In this document: positions 61,113-64,000 of the stretch, piece after piece
Position numbering within the stretch: position 1 is the stretch's first letter
Layout of the letters: the number at the start of each line of letters is the position of its first letter
NCBI RefSeq assembly: GCF_026015985.1
Contig: NZ_CP110389.1
Coordinates: 1,768,001-1,832,000 of the forward strand
DNA from: Rhodopseudomonas sp. P2A-2r
Lineage (GTDB): Bacteria; Pseudomonadota; Alphaproteobacteria; Rhizobiales; Xanthobacteraceae
Reading direction: 5' to 3'
DNA: 64,000 nt
The notes under the pieces: generated by a model
What the model saw: the letters and a program-made list of their open reading frames with translations, nothing else
The model's database searches: none
What the model was told of the DNA's origin: nothing
Made by a program: the position numbers and the translations under genes

Positions 61113-62171
61113 TCAAAGCAAAGCGCGGGACGACGCTCGCACGATGAGATCGGAAGGCAGGACAAGCTTGGTCCTGGCGATCGCTTTGCCTTCGATCAGA
61201 CCGATGAGCAGATCGGCCGCTTTCCGGCCGAGGTCGTGCGACGGCGTCCGCATGGTGGTCAGCGGCGGATTGACGGCGTCCATAAACAGCATGTCGTTCA
61301 TACCCACCAGCGAGATGTCGTCGGGACATCTGATGGTGCGGCTGTTCAGCGCGCTCAGGCAACCGATCGCCAGCATGTCATTGCCGGCGACGATCGCGGT
61401 GACGCTCGGATGCCGTTCCAGCAACGTGTCGCAGGCGGCGCGGCCGTCCTCGACCGTAAAGGCCTTGCCGAACGTTGCGATCAAGCTGCGGCCGGCGCCG
61501 AATGAGGCCCGGTGCGCGCGCACAAAACCGCGGTAGCGGTTGCGACCGGTGGAGACGTTTTGGGGACCGCCGACATGGGCGATATGCCGGTGCCCCAGAC
61601 CGACCAGATGCCGCACCGCCTGCGCCATCGCGCCGCCGTCATCAACGCGGACGCTGGGGATTTCTGGCCGCTGCGGATCGCGGAACACGGCCACGGTCGG
61701 CACGCCGGCCTGCAGGCACTTGTCGACCAGCGGATCCTTCAGCTTGAAGGTCGCCACGATCAGCCCGTCGACGCCCTGGGCGATGAAGCGATCGATCAAT
61801 GCCGCCTCGCGTTCGGAATCGTTGTCGGTGTTACCGACGAATGCGACGTAGCCGATCTCGCCGAAGCGATCCTCGATGGCGCGCACGATGGGCGGATGGA
61901 TGGGGTCACCGAGATTCGACACGATCACGCCGATGGTGCGGGTCTTCTGGGTGCGCAGCGCCGACGCCATGGCGTTCTGCCGATAGCCGAGTTGTTCGAC
62001 GCAGGCGGAAATCCGCTCGATCATTTCCGCCGAGATCAGGTGCCGCTTTGCCGGATTGAGCGCGCGCGACACTGTCGACCAGTGCACGCCGGCGCGTTCC
62101 GCGACGTCGATGATCGTCGCCCGCGCGATCCGCGGCGGTGTCTTGCCATCCTTCTTTTTCGCGCGGTCCAT
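61113..62171 (-). CDS. LacI family transcriptional regulator
   Basis: A 352-residue regulator with helix-turn-helix TIIDVAERAGVHWSTVSRALNP (about residues 22-43), hinge region ASALRTQKTRTIGVI, and periplasmic-binding-like effector domain. An unusually basic N-terminal tail (MDRAKKKDGKTPPRIARA) precedes the HTH. ATG 62171 has GGAAGC 5 bases upstream; the frame is open to 62315 without homology. It shares the effector-domain plan with the LacI at 6184 (both LGHRxIxHxxGPQxVSTG), so the two regulators may sense related intermediates. Convergent with the Rid gene, divergent from the amidohydrolase gene. Confidence 0.92.
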   Translation of the reverse strand: MDRAKKKDGKTPPRIARATIIDVAERAGVHWSTVSRALNPAKRHLISAEMIERISACVEQLGYRQNAMASALRTQKTRTIGVIVSNLGDPIHPPIVRAIEDRFGEIGYVAFVGNTDNDSEREAALIDRFIAQGVDGLIVATFKLKDPLVDKCLQAGVPTVAVFRDPQRPEIPSVRVDDGGAMAQAVRHLVGLGHRHIAHVGGPQNVSTGRNRYRGFVRAHRASFGAGRSLIATFGKAFTVEDGRAACDTLLERHPSVTAIVAGNDMLAIGCLSALNSRTIRCPDDISLVGMNDMLFMDAVNPPLTTMRTPSHDLGRKAADLLIGLIEGKAIARTKLVLPSDLIVRASSRALL

Positions 62172-62500
62172 TGCTGCTTCCGGTTTTGTGCCGAACGGGT
62201 CGACGACCGGTTGTAGCCGAACTGCATCGCGAGGGCGACAGCTCCTGATGTTGCAGAGCAGCATCGCACGCTGCGTCAAAATAGGCTGCAACGGCCCGTT
62301 GACAAACGTGTGCATAGAATCGAGATTGGCGCCGGGAATGAAACGCAGCCACCGGACTTAGGTCACGGAGGCGGCGATGCAATGGCCACGAAGATGGTCG
62401 CGCGGAGGAGCGTCGCGGTGAGGCAACTCATTGATCACAGCAGCATGACGTGGGCGACCCATCGGTCGGACGCAGACGCGCGGGTTGCGGGCATGCGCCG
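62172..62500. other. 329-base divergent promoter region of LacI and amidohydrolase genes
   Basis: No gene seen. An imperfect dyad GATGTTGC (62247-62254) / GCAGCATC (62258-62265), spacer 3, one mismatch, is a possible LacI-type operator, but it is not repeated and lacks the central CG step, so it is only a candidate. Confidence 0.35.
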
Positions 62501-63860
62501 ATGACGCGCGTCCTGATCAAGGCGGCCACGCTCATCACCATGGATGACACGCTGGGCGATCTCGCCGGCGCCGATCTTCTGGTTGAGAACGGCCGCATCG
62601 CCGCCGTCGGTACGAATATCGAGGCCGACGGCGCGGAGATCGTCGACGGCAGCGGACGCATCGTGATCCCCGGGCTGATCAATGCGCACATGCACACTTG
62701 GCAGACCGCGCTGCGCGGCTACGCGTCGAACTGGACGCTGCCAGAATATTTCGGAAAGATGCATTCCGGCCTGGCCACCGTGTTCCGGCCCGATGACATC
62801 CATATCGCTACGCTGGTCGGCGCGCTCAACCAGATCGACTGCGGCACCACCACGCTGGTGGACTGGTGCCACAACAATCCGACGCCGGAACATACCGACG
62901 CGGCGGTGGCCGCCTTGACCGAGAGCGGCATTCGTGCGGCGTTCTTCCATGGCTCGCCGAAGCCGGATCCAAAGCCCGGCCAGCCGCATTTTTCCGAAGT
63001 GCCGCATCCGCGCCGCGAGGTCGAGCGACTGCTGGCCGGGCCGTTTGCCGACAGCAGCGGCCTGATGACGCTGGGTCTCGCCGTGCTCGGGCCGCACTAT
63101 GCGATCCTCGACGTGGCGCGGCAGGATTTTTCGCTGGCCCGCGAATTCGGCCTCGTCGCATCGATGCATCAGGGGCGGCGCGGCGCGCACGCCCGAGGGC
63201 TGGGGCATTCTCGTCGCCGAGGGGCTGGTCGGGCCTGATATCAACATCGTGCACGGCAACAATCTGACCGACGACGAATTGCGCCTCTTCGTCGATCTCG
63301 GCGTGTCGTTCTCGGTGACGCCGGAGAACGAGCTGATCCAGGGCCATGGCTTTCCGATCACCGGCCGGCTGCGGCAGCTCGGTGCTGCGCCGTCCCTCGG
63401 CGTCGATCTGGAGTCGGTGATATCAGGCGACATGTTCGCGGTGGCGCGGATGGCGCTGACCACGCAGCGCGCTCTGGACAACAGCGTGGAGCGGCGCGCG
63501 CGCGACGCGATTCCGTCGACCACCACGGTCCCGGTGCGCGAGGCGCTGCGTTGGGTGACCATGGAAGGCGCCCGCATGCTCGGCCTCGAGAACCGCATCG
63601 GCTCGCTGACCCCCGGCAAGCAGGCCGACCTGGTGATCCTCAATGCCACCGCCATGAACCTGTGGCCGGTGCACGATCCGGTCTCGACGGTGGTGATGCA
63701 GGCGGGTCCGGCCAATGTCGAGGCCGTGATGATCGCCGGCGCCTGGAAGAAGCGCGACGGCAACATGCGGATCGCCGACCGGCAACAGAAGCTTGATGCG
63801 CTGGCGGCGTCCGGCCGCCGCATCATCGATGACATGAACCAGATCAACAAGGCGGCATGA
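62501..63860 (+). CDS. Amidohydrolase (AtzA/8-oxoguanine-deaminase-like), frameshifted
   Basis: From ATG 62501: TRVLIKAATLITMDDTLG, metal site INAHMHTW (HxH) and LVASMHQG; this frame ends at 63238. The second part, in another frame from about 63176 (AARTPEGWGILVAEG), has VHGNNLTDDELRLF, SLGVDLESVISGD and the C-terminal LTPGKQADLVIL, to 63860. Removing one G from the GGGG at 63172-63175 gives MHQGGAARTPEGW and about 452 residues. The metal-binding His, His, His, Asp are all present once joined. It has no export signal, unlike its paralogue at 19720. Deamination or hydrolysis of a heterocycle or guanidine-type compound is likely. Confidence 0.87.
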
Positions 63861-63861
63861 C

Positions 63862-64000
63862 GTGAGCAAGACAGCAAGCATCGGTTGGATCGGCGTCGGC
63901 AAGATGGGCTTGCCCATGGCTGTGCTGGCCCGCAAGGCAGGGTTCGATGTGACGGCCTATGACCGCGGCGCCGAGCGGCTGGCGCTGGCATCGGGCGAGG
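63862..64000 (+). CDS. 3-hydroxyisobutyrate-dehydrogenase-like NAD(P) oxidoreductase (5' part, cut by window edge)
   Basis: GTG 63862 follows the amidohydrolase stop by 1 base. The visible 46 residues read ASIGWIGVGKMGLPMAVLARKAGFDVTAYDR, the N-terminal NAD-binding motif (GxGxMGxPMAxxL) of the beta-hydroxyacid dehydrogenase family. It continues beyond the window. It is coupled to the amidohydrolase gene, suggesting the hydrolysis product carries a beta-hydroxy acid or that the enzyme reduces a semialdehyde (inference). Confidence 0.88.
   Translation, partial: MSKTASIGWIGVGKMGLPMAVLARKAGFDVTAYDRGAERLALASGE

Noticed and set aside
62247..62265. Operator for the second LacI regulator
   Set aside because: Only one imperfect copy, no central CG and no second site; kept as a weak candidate within the intergenic entry only.
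62435..63991. 518-codon open frame on the minus strand
   Set aside because: Covers the amidohydrolase gene in antisense; Ser/Arg/Ala-rich without motifs. It stays open even though the sense gene is frameshifted, which is expected for a GC-rich antisense frame.
1..64000. tRNA, rRNA, CRISPR arrays, insertion sequences, phage or conjugation genes
   Set aside because: None could be recognised; there are no regular short repeats with spacers and no transposase or integrase-like reading frames, so a mobile-island claim has no direct support.

Overview
The window looks like chromosome of a GC-rich alphaproteobacterium of the Bradyrhizobium/Rhodopseudomonas/Afipia group. The evidence is the codon usage, a P450 that reads as a CYP199A (the Rhodopseudomonas palustris family), a REP-like hairpin of the GTCGTCCCCGC type, and the large number of ABC importers, Bug/TctC binding proteins, BKACE and LacI/MarR/RpiR regulators. 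It is almost entirely catabolic gene clusters with their own importers and regulators. I see no tRNA, rRNA, CRISPR array, phage gene or intact insertion sequence.

Layout. (1) 1-5755: the end of an amidase gene and a five-gene urea/short-chain-amide type ABC importer. (2) 6184-12301: a LacI regulator divergent from an operon of intradiol dioxygenase, SDR, BKACE, MDR reductase, cupin and Bug-type binding protein, with two identical palindromic operators 21 bp apart. (3) 12331-17368: a minus-strand Rid protein plus sugar-type ABC importer operon with 4-base gene overlaps. (4) 17444-21233: a MarR gene whose near-identical 18-bp operators lie before the Rid/ABC operon and before a secreted serine hydrolase and Tat-leader amidohydrolase. 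(5) 21438-26180: HxlR/NmrA-type reductase, LysR, and glutathione-dependent formaldehyde detoxification (frmA, gfa). (6) 26352-35320: an RpiR regulator, a second branched-chain type ABC importer with a fused permease-ATPase, a gamma-glutamyltransferase and an MBL-fold hydrolase. (7) 35791-44495: Rid, DoxX, AraC, a P450/ferredoxin/reductase set of which two members are damaged, a second MBL hydrolase, an outer-membrane protein and a small XRE regulator. (8) 44754-52866: a dipeptide/opine type ABC importer with a GMC oxidoreductase and a PPOX protein, then an RpiR pseudogene. (9) 53048-57234: a BisC-like molybdoenzyme and a CYP199A P450 with its ferredoxin. (10) 57652-64000: flavin reductase, maleylacetate reductase, hydroxyquinol 1,2-dioxygenase, a periplasmic Rid protein, LacI, a second amidohydrolase and the start of a 3-hydroxyisobutyrate-dehydrogenase-like gene.

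How the parts may work together (inference): importers bring in amides, amino-acid or peptide conjugates; amidase, GGT, MBL and amidohydrolases release the building blocks; P450s O- or N-demethylate aromatics, and the formaldehyde goes to FrmA/Gfa; ring cleavage goes through hydroxyquinol to maleylacetate and beta-ketoadipate, which a BKACE might finish. Rid proteins accompany steps that make enamines or imines.

Two things stand out. First, a shared motif (core GTTATGAATATTAC) lies before the second liv operon, the GGT/MBL pair and the molybdoenzyme/P450 pair, with a weaker copy before the peptide-importer operon, suggesting one RpiR regulon over 29 kb. Second, six genes carry single-base frameshifts, mostly at short homopolymers, so either the assembly has indel errors or this catabolic region is decaying. 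A ferredoxin with a nonsense codon plus a lost cluster cysteine, and an RpiR pseudogene with several lesions, show that at least some decay is real.
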